Assembly (NCBI RefSeq): GCF_002160145.1
Contig: NZ_NFKA01000002.1
Coordinates: 1-64,000, forward strand
Length of the DNA stretch: 64,000 bases
Direction: 5' to 3'
From: Gemmiger sp. An194
GTDB taxonomy: Bacteria; Bacillota; Clostridia; Oscillospirales; Ruminococcaceae
Positions 40,995-49,415 of this stretch are shown piece by piece (position 1 is the stretch's first letter; every line of letters begins with the position of its first letter). Position numbers and translations under genes: made by a program. The notes under the pieces are model-generated. The model saw only the letters and a program-made list of their open reading frames with translations. It made no database searches and had not been told where the DNA came from.

Positions 40995-42428
40995 TCAGCG
41001 CCGGGGCAGATCGGTGCGGCCGTCGTACCCCTCTTTGGGGGAGGAGCGGCGCACATCCAGCGTGCGCACCGGCGTGGAACCGGCCGGGCCGCTGCGGGTA
41101 ATAATCTGGAAATCCGCGGGCAGTCCGGTCTCCTGCGCCCGCTTTGCGGCGAGGCTCTGCAGCCCGCCGCCGCTGCGCACCAGACGCACCGCCAGCAGAA
41201 TGGCAACCGCTGCCGCAGCCACCGCCACACCGATGCCAAGGTACATCCGCCCGTCACCCACGGTCTTCTGAGGTACGTAAGTATTCGCCTGCAGGATCTG
41301 CTCCAGACCGCTCACCGAAAGGCTCACCGTGCGCAGAGCCGTGGGCTGGAGGGCATTTTCCGCCAGAAGATAGGTAACCGTGGCCGAAAAGCCCTGCCCC
41401 AGCACATACTGCTCGGGAATGTTGAACTGGGCGGTCACATCCGCCTCGGTGAAGGCATCGTTCAGCAGCACCTCGGCCCCCTGGGCGGCCACCTGCACAT
41501 TGCCCAGGCTCTCGAAGCCGCCGCCCACCAGCGGCACCTGGTAGGTATCCTGCGGGCTGGCGATGGTCACCCGCCGGTAATGGGCGAAGGCGTAGTCCAG
41601 CAGAGCCGCGGCATCCTTGTAGTTACCGTTGAGGCCCACGGATTTCAGCACCACCACGATCAGGTTCAGGCCATTCTGCTGGGCATAGCCCACATAGGTG
41701 TAGCCCGCCTGGTCGTGGAAACCGCTCTTTCCGCCTTTTTCATAGGCCCGGTACAGCAGTGGCCCGCCTACCCGCAACCAGTCGGTGCAGTGGAAGGCCC
41801 GCTCGGGCTGCATGTTGGTGGCAGGCATGCGCCATTCCTCGTTGCGGCAGAATACATCCATAAAGCCCGGCTGCTGCATGGCCCAGCGGGTCAGGTTCGC
41901 CATATCCCGGGCGCTGGTGTAATGGTCTTCTTCATACAGGCCGTGGGGGTTGGTATAATGGGTATTGGTCAGGCCCAGCTCCTGGGCCTTTGCGTTCATT
42001 TTTGCCACGCCGCTGGCGATGGTGCCGTCGTCCCCGAAGTATTCCGCCAGAGCGTTGGCGCCATCGTTGGCGCTCTCCATCTGGGTGCCGTAGATCACAT
42101 CCTCCAGCTCCACCACCTCGCCGGGCAGAAGGGCAATGTGAGTGGAATTGGATTGCAGGCTGTGGGCAACATCATAGTCGATGGTCAGCTGGGCGGACCA
42201 GTCGCCCTGCGCCTTTTCCATGGTCAGGCCCAGCGTCATGATCTTGGTGATCGAAGCCGGATACAGCACCTCGTCCGGGTTCTTTTCCATGATGATCTGG
42301 CCGGTGTCCGCGTCCATGACCACATAGGCCTCACAGGTCACCTGGGGCAGGTCCTCCGCTGCAGCGGAAGGGGCCAGCACAGCTGCGCCAAGCACAGCGG
42401 CCGCCAATATTGAAACCAGTTTTTTCAA
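40995..42428 (-). CDS. dacF: D-alanyl-D-alanine carboxypeptidase (DacF/PBP5 family)
   Basis: A 477-residue S11-family penicillin-binding protein trimming peptidoglycan pentapeptides. Signal peptide at residues 1-25 (LAPSAAAED). The active-site serine motif is SITK, followed by SAND and KGGKSGFHDQAG, the KTG-equivalent spelled KSG. The PBP5 C-terminal beta domain spans about 280-375. A C-terminal membrane helix (about 395-418) anchors it, followed by a basic 55-residue cytoplasmic tail. Such a long tail is unusual for the family. Monocistronic. Confidence 0.92.
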   Translation of the reverse strand: MKKLVSILAAAVLGAAVLAPSAAAEDLPQVTCEAYVVMDADTGQIIMEKNPDEVLYPASITKIMTLGLTMEKAQGDWSAQLTIDYDVAHSLQSNSTHIALLPGEVVELEDVIYGTQMESANDGANALAEYFGDDGTIASGVAKMNAKAQELGLTNTHYTNPHGLYEEDHYTSARDMANLTRWAMQQPGFMDVFCRNEEWRMPATNMQPERAFHCTDWLRVGGPLLYRAYEKGGKSGFHDQAGYTYVGYAQQNGLNLIVVVLKSVGLNGNYKDAAALLDYAFAHYRRVTIASPQDTYQVPLVGGGFESLGNVQVAAQGAEVLLNDAFTEADVTAQFNIPEQYVLGQGFSATVTYLLAENALQPTALRTVSLSVSGLEQILQANTYVPQKTVGDGRMYLGIGVAVAAAAVAILLAVRLVRSGGGLQSLAAKRAQETGLPADFQIITRSGPAGSTPVRTLDVRRSSPKEGYDGRTDLPRR

Positions 42429-42502
42429 ACCGAATACATCCTTTATCTGTTGGTTTTGCCGTTTGCTTTCGCAATTTTGCGATACACTGCTTTAACTGAT
42501 TT

Positions 42503-42532
42503 ATTATAGCCTACCGCCCGCCCCCGGTTCAA
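42503..42532 (-). promoter_or_regulatory. Promoter of dacF
   Basis: On the minus strand: TTGAAC (42527-42532), 18-nt spacer, TATAAT (42503-42508), about 75 bases before the dacF start codon. Confidence 0.6.
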
Positions 42533-42653
42533 GTTCTGCACAAAATTTCCACAGAATGTTTGCATCCCTGTGCACGACGGCGGTGGTTTTTATGCTATGA
42601 TACAGTCAAATCCTGCAAGCCGGTGCGCTTGCCGAAACGGAGGCTTCCTTTTT

Positions 42654-43237
42654 ATGGAATATCATTCCGATCCCATCACCGCCCGCAAGGCCGCCCTGCG
42701 CGCCCGGGCCCGGTCTGTTCTGGGCCAGGCAGACCCTGAGCAGACCGCCTCCTGGGGCCGTGCCATGGCTGAATATCTGACGAAACGTGAATTATGGCAG
42801 CAGGCCGGGTCGGTGTTCTGCTTTGTGAGCACCGCCCGCGAGCCCTCCACCCGGCCGCTGCTGGAGTTGGCGCTGGCCCAGGGCAAGACCCTTTGCGTGC
42901 CCGCACCGGGCCGGAGGGCTTCATGGAGGCGGTGCCCATCACCAGCCTGAACCAACTGGCTCCCGCCCGCTTCGGCCTGCTGGAGCCCGCACCCGATCTG
43001 CCCGCCCTTGACCCCGGACGGCTGGACCTGGTGATCGCTCCCTGCCTGATGGCCGCTCCCGACGGACGGCGACTGGGCCAGGGCGGCGGCTACTACGACC
43101 GTTTTCTGCCCCGCTGCCGCTGCCCGGCGGTGCTGCTCTGCCCTGCCGCACTGGTACAAAACGACCTGCCCGCCGAATCCCACGACCGCCGGGCAGACCT
43201 TGTGCTCACCGAGCAGGGCTTTCTCTTGGAAGGCTAA
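42654..43237 (+). pseudogene. 5-formyltetrahydrofolate cyclo-ligase, frameshifted
   Basis: The ATG at 42654, preceded by ACGGAGG, opens the normal N-terminus of the family (ARKAALRARARSVLG, then TLCVPAPG). Reading then shifts by -1 at about 42905: the second part in frame with 43237 continues FMEAVPITSLNQLAPARFG, LVIAPCLMAAPDGRRLGQGG and the ATP-site motif GGGYYDRFL, to a normal C-terminus. Together they make one complete protein of about 194 residues. So a single-base deletion (or assembly error) splits it. If real, the strain would lose this folate-salvage enzyme unless a second copy exists. Confidence 0.85.
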
Positions 43238-43809
43238 ATATTCAGCATCGGCCCCAGCTGACGGCCCCGCAGGGCGGATTCCAGCGTGTCGCCGATCAGG
43301 GAAAAATCACTTTGCAGGCTGCTGGGCTTTTTCAGGTAATCGTCCTGGGCAAAGGGCACTATATAATAATGTTTGCGGTTGGTCAGCGCCGCCAGGTTGG
43401 CAAAGCTGGCCGCCAGCCCGTCGTTGGTGGAAAGGGCGATGACCACCGGCCTGCCGCTGCGCAGCATGCTTTTTGCCCCCAGAGTGACCGGCGTGTCGCT
43501 GATGCCGTGGGCCAGCTTGGCCAGAGTGTTGCCGGTGCAGGGGGCAATGACCATCGCCTGGGCCATGTTTTTCGGCCCCAGCGGCTCGGCGCCCTGCAGG
43601 GTCTCGATGGGCGGCATGCCGCACAGCTGCTCCAGCCGCCGTTTCCAGTCTGCCGCCGCGCCGAATCGGGTATCCAGCCCGGCAGCATTGAAGCTCATCA
43701 GCGGCAGCACCCGCACTCCGCTTTTCACCAGCTCCTCCATGCGCGGCAAGATGCTCTCGAAGGTGCAGAAGCTGCCGCACAGCGCCCACACCACAGTTTT
43801 TTCGTTCAT
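43234..43809 (-). CDS. dpaB: Dipicolinate synthase subunit B (SpoVFB)
   Basis: A 191-residue flavoprotein-like subunit that, with DpaA, oxidises dihydrodipicolinate to dipicolinic acid in the mother cell during sporulation. Features: VVWALCGSFCTFESI at the N-terminus, IAPCTGNTLAKLAHGI and RPVVIALSTNDGLA with the UbiX/Dfp-type nucleotide fold, and KHYYIVPFAQDDYLKKPSS. The ATG at 43809 overlaps the dpaA stop (ATGA); a GTG at 43815 is also possible. Its 3' end overlaps the convergent folate gene by four bases. Confidence 0.94.
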   Translation of the reverse strand: MNEKTVVWALCGSFCTFESILPRMEELVKSGVRVLPLMSFNAAGLDTRFGAAADWKRRLEQLCGMPPIETLQGAEPLGPKNMAQAMVIAPCTGNTLAKLAHGISDTPVTLGAKSMLRSGRPVVIALSTNDGLAASFANLAALTNRKHYYIVPFAQDDYLKKPSSLQSDFSLIGDTLESALRGRQLGPMLNI

Positions 43810-44606
43810 ACGCACACTCCCTCCTCACGCAGCATGGCCAGCACCGTGTCGGCCACAAATTCCCCGGCAGTCACCGGCGCACAGCGAGCCGGCAGGCTCA
43901 GCGCCCGGATGGCCCGGAGCCCCAGCGCCTCCGCCGCCTCCAGATCCACCCCGCCGGGCAGGCTGGCCAAATCGATCACCAGACTGCCCGGTGCCAGTGC
44001 CGCCAGCTCCCGCCGTTCCAATACCGGCGCCGGGATGGTGTTCACCACCGTCTCAAAGCCGGGCAGCAGCTGCTCCAGCTGTTCCAGCCCGCAGGCAGTC
44101 AGGCCCTGACTTTCGGCCTGGGCTCGCTGGCCGGGGCTGCGGGCCGCCACCGTGACCCTGACCCCCAGTGCCGCCAGCCGCACCGCCAGCGCCGCGCCGC
44201 ACCGGCCGTAGCCCAGCACCAGCACCGGGCTGTTCCAGAGCGTGCGGGTACGGTTCTGCAGCAGCAGGGCGATGCAGCCCTCGGCAGTGGGCACCGCGTT
44301 CAGCACTGCCAGCTCCTCCCGCTCCAGATAATCCCCCAGCGGCACCCCCGCCCCTTCGGCAGCCTGCCGGGCAGCCGGGCTCACCCTGCCGCCATAGGCT
44401 CTCGCGCCGGGCTTTGCCCCTGCCAGCAGCCGGACCAGCTCCTCGCTCTCACCGCTCAGCGGCATGGGCAGCAGGATCACATCCGCCGTCGCCAGCCGTT
44501 CCCGCCCCACCACCTGCCAGCCCTGCTGGCGCAGGCGGTCCGCCGCGGCCCGCTGGCGGGCATCCGTACCCAGCACGGCAAACACCGTTTTCTTTTCGTT
44601 TGCCAT
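43806..44606 (-). CDS. dpaA: Dipicolinate synthase subunit A (SpoVFA)
   Basis: A 266-residue NAD(P)-binding subunit of dipicolinate synthase. The N-terminal domain is VFAVLGTDARQRAAADRL; the nucleotide-binding loop is VLVLGYGRCGAALA at about residue 150, and TIPAPVLERRELAAL and IDLASLPGGVDLEAA follow. It is shorter than B. subtilis SpoVFA (297) by trimming of loops. Presence of dpaAB is strong evidence that the organism can form spores. Confidence 0.94.
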   Translation of the reverse strand: MANEKKTVFAVLGTDARQRAAADRLRQQGWQVVGRERLATADVILLPMPLSGESEELVRLLAGAKPGARAYGGRVSPAARQAAEGAGVPLGDYLEREELAVLNAVPTAEGCIALLLQNRTRTLWNSPVLVLGYGRCGAALAVRLAALGVRVTVAARSPGQRAQAESQGLTACGLEQLEQLLPGFETVVNTIPAPVLERRELAALAPGSLVIDLASLPGGVDLEAAEALGLRAIRALSLPARCAPVTAGEFVADTVLAMLREEGVCV

Positions 44607-44662
44607 CGTTTGCGCTCCCCCTTTTGTGTGGATGCGCGGCCAAAGACCGCGCTGCTTTTGCC

Positions 44663-44692
44663 CATGCTATGCCTGCCCGGCTGCAAGTGTGC
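44663..44692 (-). promoter_or_regulatory. Possible sigma-K promoter of dpaA
   Basis: On the minus strand: GCACAC (44687-44692), 15-nt spacer, CATAGCATG (44663-44671), close to the sigma-K consensus (AC at -35, CATAnnnTA at -10). In B. subtilis the homologous genes are sigma-K controlled. Confidence 0.35.
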
Positions 44693-44791
44693 GGCCTCAC
44701 TTTGCCTTGGCATTTTGGTAAAAAAAACGGTTCGTTTTTCGCCAAAACGGAAAAATTCATCGAACACATCCCAAAAAATGCCCTTAAAGTG

Positions 44792-44820
44792 TTTATTTTG
44801 TGGAGCAAAAATTATATAAT
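44792..44820 (+). promoter_or_regulatory. Promoter of murC
   Basis: TTTATT (44792-44797), 17-nt spacer, TATAAT (44815-44820), about 120 bases before the murC start. Confidence 0.55.
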
Positions 44821-44940
44821 GATAGCTACAGAAATCCATATTCGGCGCGTTTTGCGTGCCGGGCACATGTGCGGCGGCTCCCCCGGGCCGCCGGGACCCT
44901 TTTTTCGGGATACCATCATGCTAAGGAGAGGTGGACCATA

Positions 44941-46314
44941 ATGAACTTCCTGAGCGGCTTTAATTCCAACTTGCTGGACGGCGTAAAGCGCCTCCATTTC
45001 ATCGGCATCGGCGGCAGCGGTATGTATCCGCTGGTGCAGATCCTGCATGCCCGGGGCTATACCATCACCGGAAGTGATGTGAACGAGGGCAGCATCATCG
45101 ACTCGGAGCGGGCCATGGGCATCGAGGTGTTCATGGGGCACGACGCCAAAAACGTGCTGGGCGCGGATATGATCGTGTATTCCGCCGCCATTCACAAGGA
45201 CAACCCCGAGCTGCGGGAGGCGGATGCCCGGGGCATTCCCATGCTGGAGCGCAGCGTCCTGCTGGGCTATGTGAGCCGGCTGTACCCCCGCAGCATCTGC
45301 GTGGCGGGCACCCACGGCAAGACCACTGCCACCTCCATGATCACCAGCCTGCTGGAACTGGCCGGGCAGGACCCTGCCGCGGTGATCGGCGGCAAGCTGC
45401 CCCTGATCGGCGGTTACGGCAAGAACGGCAGCGGCAACACCATTGTGATCGAGGCCTGTGAGTTCGCCGAGACCTTTTTGCACCTCACGCCGGACATTGC
45501 GGTGCTGCTGAACATCGACAACGACCATCTGGACTACTACGGCACCATGGGCCAGTTGAAGTTTGCCTTCAAGAAGTTCGCCCTGATGGCCCGCCACACC
45601 ATCGTGGCCAATGCGGACGATACCAACGTGGTGCAGGTGATCAACAGCCTGGATCGCACCGTGCGCACCTTCGGCATTCAAGCGGAGGCAGACTACCAGG
45701 CGGTGAACATCCGCGAGCATAAGCCCGGCTTCTATGAGTTCGATGTGCTGGAGTGGGGCTACCCGGTGGCCCACCTGAAGCTGAGCGCCCCCGGTTACCA
45801 CAACATCTACAACGCGCTGGCCATGACCGCCTGCTGCTTCACCGTTGGCCTGACCGGCGAGGACGCCGCCGCTGCCTCCGAGAGCTTCAAGGGTGCGGGC
45901 CGCCGGTTCGAGATCCTGGGTGAGTTCAACGGCGTGACCGTGGCGGACGACTACGCCCACCATCCCACCGAGATCGCCGCCACCCTGAAGACCGCCCACG
46001 CGTTGGGCTACAACAAGGTATGGGCGGTGCATCAGCCCTTCACCTACAGCCGCACCCGCGAGCTGCTGGATGATTTCGCCCAGGTTCTGGCGGACACCGA
46101 TCATGTGGTACTGACCCCCATCATGGGCAGCCGCGAGGTGGACGACGGCAGCGTGAAGAGCGAGGACCTGGCCGCCAAGATCCCCGGCAGCGTGGTGGTT
46201 GCCGGTCTGAAGGAGGCCGCCGACTACGTGAAGGAGCACGCACAGCCCGGTGATTTCGTGATCACCATGGGCTGCGGCGACATCTACAAGGCCGCTCACA
46301 TGATGCTGGAATAA
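44941..46314 (+). CDS. murC: UDP-N-acetylmuramate--L-alanine ligase MurC
   Basis: A 457-residue Mur ligase adding L-alanine to UDP-MurNAc in the cytoplasm. N-terminal UDP-binding loop RLHFIGIGGSGMYPL, ATP-binding VAGTHGKTTATSM, metal-site VIEACEFAETFLHL and NIDNDHLDYYG, and the C-terminal ligase domain with VADDYAHHPTEI. Normal length. The ATG at 44941 is supported by AAGGAGAGG; the longer ORF is upstream leader. Single gene, well terminated. Confidence 0.97.
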   Translation: MNFLSGFNSNLLDGVKRLHFIGIGGSGMYPLVQILHARGYTITGSDVNEGSIIDSERAMGIEVFMGHDAKNVLGADMIVYSAAIHKDNPELREADARGIPMLERSVLLGYVSRLYPRSICVAGTHGKTTATSMITSLLELAGQDPAAVIGGKLPLIGGYGKNGSGNTIVIEACEFAETFLHLTPDIAVLLNIDNDHLDYYGTMGQLKFAFKKFALMARHTIVANADDTNVVQVINSLDRTVRTFGIQAEADYQAVNIREHKPGFYEFDVLEWGYPVAHLKLSAPGYHNIYNALAMTACCFTVGLTGEDAAAASESFKGAGRRFEILGEFNGVTVADDYAHHPTEIAATLKTAHALGYNKVWAVHQPFTYSRTRELLDDFAQVLADTDHVVLTPIMGSREVDDGSVKSEDLAAKIPGSVVVAGLKEAADYVKEHAQPGDFVITMGCGDIYKAAHMMLE

Positions 46315-46334
46315 TTTCTTTGCAAAACAAAAAC

Positions 46335-46370
46335 GCCCGGAACATCCTGCGATGTTCCGGGCATTTTTTG
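46335..46370 (+). terminator. Terminator of murC
   Basis: A perfect 12-bp stem GCCCGGAACATC/GATGTTCCGGGC (46335-46346 with 46351-46362), 4-nt loop, then ATTTTTTG. A-rich sequence on the other side allows use by the convergent gene too. Confidence 0.93.
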
Positions 46371-46389
46371 TTTTATTCTTCGGTCAGGC

Positions 46390-48270
46390 TCAGCCCTCGG
46401 CCAGGGCGGGCCAGACCCGGGCCAGCTGCACGCCGTCCTCTGCGGTCTGCACTGCGTAGAGCGCGCCGCCCACAATGTCGGTCGGGTCAGCAAACAGCTC
46501 GCTGTATTTGCCCGCAAAGGAGGGGCTGATCTGGTACAGATACACGTAGGTATAGCCCTCGTCGGTCAGGGTCTCGGCCCACTGCTCGGCACTCACCTCA
46601 TTGGCCCAGGCGGCCCAGTCCCCTTCGGTGTTGAAGTTATAACCGGCGGAGGAATCGATGGCCTGGGGATAGAAGCTGTAGTGGGCGCAGAGCACCTCGT
46701 AGGAGGCGGTGTCCTCCGCCACAAAATACAGCTTGTCGTTCTCGCCCCATTCCATCGGGAAGGATTGCGGGGTAAAGTAAGCCGCCCGCTGCTGCTGTTC
46801 CTGGGCCGCGCCCTTGGCCGGGGCCACCAGACGCTGGATCTCAGCGCTGGTGCCGGGCATCACCAGCAGCGCCGCCGCCAGCACGCAGCCCGGGCCCAGC
46901 AGCCGCTTGCCCTCGGCCCGGCCCCAGGCACCCAGCGCCAGATACGCCGCCAGCAGCACCACCGCCAGCAGCCAGCTGCCCAGATACCGCTCCAGGCTGG
47001 CCACCCGAGTGGCCTCGTAGTCCGAGAACTGGAAGAAGTACAGATACAAAAGCCCGATGCTGTACACCGCAAAGCCGGCCGCGAGCCCCAGGCTCAGCCG
47101 CCGCAGACTGGGTTCCAGCCGGGGCAGTACCCGCCGCAGCGCCCAGACCACCGTAAGCCCCAGTACCAGCCAGGCCACCGGGGAAAGGGGCAGCACACTT
47201 TCATTTTTTACCGGCAGGAACAGATGCTCCAGGAATGCCGACAGGGTCAGGGTCCACTTTTCCGGCCAGGGGCCTGCCAGGGCAAGCAGCCGTTCCAGCG
47301 TGTTGCCGCTGCCGCCCGCGGTGAGGCCCTGCATGGCCACCACGATGCCCCAGCTCAGCCGGGCCAGTACCAGAGCAGCCGCCGGGAAGGCCAGCTGCAC
47401 CGCACACTGACGCACCGCGCCGGGCTGACCGCCCGCCCGGGCCAGGCGCAGGCCGTCCCAGGCCACAAAGCCCAGAGCCGCCAGCGCGAAGATCACGCCG
47501 CTCTCCTTGGTGAGCACCAGCACCGCAGTGCCCAGGCTCAGCTGCAGGGTCACAAAGCCCTGCAGCCGCCGGGTACTCAGCCAGGCGTACAGCAGATAGG
47601 CAAACAGCAGCGCCAGGGTGCCGTCCACACACAGATCGCTGTAAAACTGTCCGTAAAAGGCCAGAGGCAGCAGGAACACGCCCGCAAAGCCCGCCAGCGC
47701 ACCGCCCAGCCGCTTCCAGCCAAACCGGGACAGCACCGGCAAAAGCAGGCTCACCTGGAACAGCATCATGGCCCGGTAGAGATAGCCCTCGGTGAAGCCG
47801 GGGGGCAGGCGGACGAACAGGTATTCCAGCAGGGCCAGCGCCGGGGGATATTCCCCGAAGCCCGCCTCCGACGCATGCCAGACACTGAGCTGGTCGTGAT
47901 TGGTCATGATCTTGACGGTATAGGCCCAGTGGCTGAATTCATCGTTGCCGATGGCCAGCCGCCCCGACTGCATCCAGGCAATGAAAAACACCATGCCCAC
48001 CAGCACCACCGCGCCGGGGGTCAGCCACCGGTGCACAAACAGCTGTTTGCGGCGCACCGCCTGCACCACCAGCCAGACACCAGCCGCGCCGCCCAGAAGG
48101 CTCACTGCCCCAAGGCTCCACAGAAGCGGGCCCGCCAGCCCGAACAGATACATCACAAGAATGCCGATGAACAGAGCCGGGGCGAAGGTCTGCTCCAGCC
48201 TGCGGCCGAACTGGACCGCCAACGCCAGAGCGATGACCACAAACACCGCCACCCAATACAGATAAATCAC
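46390..48270 (-). CDS. Large multi-spanning membrane protein, probable GT-C glycosyltransferase
   Basis: A 626-residue protein with about twelve hydrophobic segments and a soluble C-terminal region of about 130 residues. The first long outer loop has GNDEFSHWAYTVKIMT and GEYPPALALLEYLF, the acidic/Trp pattern of GT-C enzymes and close to GHDNFAHWAIVAKS at 9575-11362. The GTG at 48270 is taken as start because membrane sequence begins there; the longer ORF would cross the palindromic repeat. Single-gene unit; substrate unknown. Confidence 0.72.
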   Translation of the reverse strand: MIYLYWVAVFVVIALALAVQFGRRLEQTFAPALFIGILVMYLFGLAGPLLWSLGAVSLLGGAAGVWLVVQAVRRKQLFVHRWLTPGAVVLVGMVFFIAWMQSGRLAIGNDEFSHWAYTVKIMTNHDQLSVWHASEAGFGEYPPALALLEYLFVRLPPGFTEGYLYRAMMLFQVSLLLPVLSRFGWKRLGGALAGFAGVFLLPLAFYGQFYSDLCVDGTLALLFAYLLYAWLSTRRLQGFVTLQLSLGTAVLVLTKESGVIFALAALGFVAWDGLRLARAGGQPGAVRQCAVQLAFPAAALVLARLSWGIVVAMQGLTAGGSGNTLERLLALAGPWPEKWTLTLSAFLEHLFLPVKNESVLPLSPVAWLVLGLTVVWALRRVLPRLEPSLRRLSLGLAAGFAVYSIGLLYLYFFQFSDYEATRVASLERYLGSWLLAVVLLAAYLALGAWGRAEGKRLLGPGCVLAAALLVMPGTSAEIQRLVAPAKGAAQEQQQRAAYFTPQSFPMEWGENDKLYFVAEDTASYEVLCAHYSFYPQAIDSSAGYNFNTEGDWAAWANEVSAEQWAETLTDEGYTYVYLYQISPSFAGKYSELFADPTDIVGGALYAVQTAEDGVQLARVWPALAEG

Positions 48271-48297
48271 TTGCTTCTCACTTCCCGTGCGTTTTTG

Positions 48298-48400
48298 TTT
48301 TAGGCAACATCGCACAATTTCAGGTGGTGGAGCGCGCCGGAAATTTTGGCGTGATACGCCGCCTGAGCCGACAGGCGTGAATTGTGCGGTGTTGCCTTTA
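48298..48400. repeat. Palindromic element with 19-20 bp terminal inverted repeats
   Basis: Ends at 48303-48322 and 48378-48396 are near-perfect inverted repeats of GGCAACAnCGCACAATTnCA type. The interior forms two more hairpins (GGCGTGATACGCC at 48348-48360, CGCCTG/CAGGCG at 48360-48377). The left 25 nt match 27598-27622 with two differences. About 100 bp, non-coding, between genes: a MITE-like or REP/BIME-like mobile structure is likely. No target-site duplication was identified. Confidence 0.75.
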
Positions 48401-48433
48401 TCATACCACGAAGCGAGCGGCAATTCCACAGGC

Positions 48434-48479
48434 AACGAAGAACGCCGCCCCGGATTTTACCGGAACGGCGTTCTTCGTT
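48434..48479. terminator. Hairpin 3' of the mazF gene
   Basis: A perfect 14-bp stem (48434-48447 with 48466-48479) with an 18-nt loop. The T-tract on the minus strand is missing, so terminator function for mazF is plausible but not certain. Confidence 0.5.
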
Positions 48480-48489
48480 ATTTTGTGGT

Positions 48490-48846
48490 TCACATGCTCA
48501 CAAGCCCCACGCTGATGCCCAGGGCCTGGTCCACCCGGCGCTGGTCGCTCTCGCTCAGACGACCCGCCTTTTCCCGCAGACGGCGCTTGTCCAGCGTGCG
48601 GATCTGCTCCAGCAGAACAATGCTGTTGCGGGTCAGGCCGCAGGTCTGGGCCTGCAGGCCGATGTGGGTGGGCAGATGGGTTTTGTCCTGCTTTGATGTA
48701 ATGGCCGCCGCAATCACGGTGGGGCTGTGGCGGTTGCCCACATCGTTCTGCAGAATCAGCACCGGGCGGATTCCGCCCTGCTCCGAGCCCACCACCGGGC
48801 TCAGGTCCGCGTAAAACACTTCGCCTCTATGCACTTCCATGGTCAT
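48490..48846 (-). CDS. mazF: MazF/EndoA-type mRNA interferase toxin
   Basis: A 118-residue endoribonuclease of the PemK/MazF family. RGEVFYADLSPVVGSEQGG, RPVLILQNDVGNRHSPTVI and THIGLQAQTCGLTRNSIVLL match Gram-positive EndoA, which cleaves single-stranded RNA in the cytoplasm. The usual antitoxin gene (MazE/EndoAI) does not precede it; acpS does. The start at 48846 follows GGAGGG; the ATG at 48840 is also possible. An antitoxin elsewhere, or regulation by another partner, is needed if the toxin is active. Confidence 0.92.
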   Translation of the reverse strand: MTMEVHRGEVFYADLSPVVGSEQGGIRPVLILQNDVGNRHSPTVIAAAITSKQDKTHLPTHIGLQAQTCGLTRNSIVLLEQIRTLDKRRLREKAGRLSESDQRRVDQALGISVGLVSM

Positions 48847-48954
48847 ACTCCCTCCAGTGATCCGCCCCGAAGCACGGCGCACGCCTATGTGCCCCCGCCG
48901 CTGCGGGGCTGTTTGGATGTGTTCTGGTGGTAGTATGCCCGCCTTGCCCGGCGC

Positions 48955-49335
48955 TTAATCGCTGGTTTGCTCCAGAATCGTGAAGGCCTGGGCAAGACCG
49001 CCGTCGTGGCTCAGACTCAGGTGGGCGGTGAGCCGGTTTTCTTTCAGCCATGCCGCCGCCTGCCCGGTAAGGGCGTAATAGGGCGCGCCGCTTTCAGCGC
49101 GCAGCACCTGGATCTCACAAAGGGCGAAGCCGCCGATGCCGGTGCCGCAGGCCTTTAAAAAGGCCTCCTTGGCGGCAAAGTTCGCGCCGGCGCTTTCCGG
49201 CTGCTTGCGGGGAGAGAGGCTCAGCAGAAAGGCCCGCTCCTCCTCGCCGAACACCCGCCGCAGAAAGGCCGGGCTGGCCAGGCTTTTTTCCATTCGGTCG
49301 GTGCGCACCAGATCGGTGCCGATGCCGTAGATCAT
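48955..49335 (-). CDS. acpS: Holo-[acyl-carrier-protein] synthase AcpS
   Basis: A 126-residue phosphopantetheinyl transferase that activates ACP using CoA. MIYGIGTDLV carries the metal-binding Asp, and NFAAKEAFLKACGTG is the second metal and CoA motif. LSLSHDGGLAQAF closes the fold. Length is standard. It lies 108 bases upstream of mazF; in many Clostridia alr and an antitoxin gene lie between these genes, but here they do not. Confidence 0.95.
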   Translation of the reverse strand: MIYGIGTDLVRTDRMEKSLASPAFLRRVFGEEERAFLLSLSPRKQPESAGANFAAKEAFLKACGTGIGGFALCEIQVLRAESGAPYYALTGQAAAWLKENRLTAHLSLSHDGGLAQAFTILEQTSD

Positions 49336-49415
49336 TGGCTGTTCCCCCTCGCTTGCCCCGCCGGGGCCGTTTCTCGCTTTTTATTATACGGAACCGCCGG
49401 GCGGGGCGCAAGCGG

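Larger units (their letters stand above)
44607..44940. other. 334-bp divergent intergenic region between dpaA and murC
   Basis: Holds a sigma-K-like site for dpaA and a sigma-A promoter for murC (separate entries). The AT-rich middle (about 44710-44820) contrasts with the GC-rich genes. No small ORF with a ribosome site was seen; the murC leader is about 115 nt and includes AAGGAGAGG before the start codon. Confidence 0.5.
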
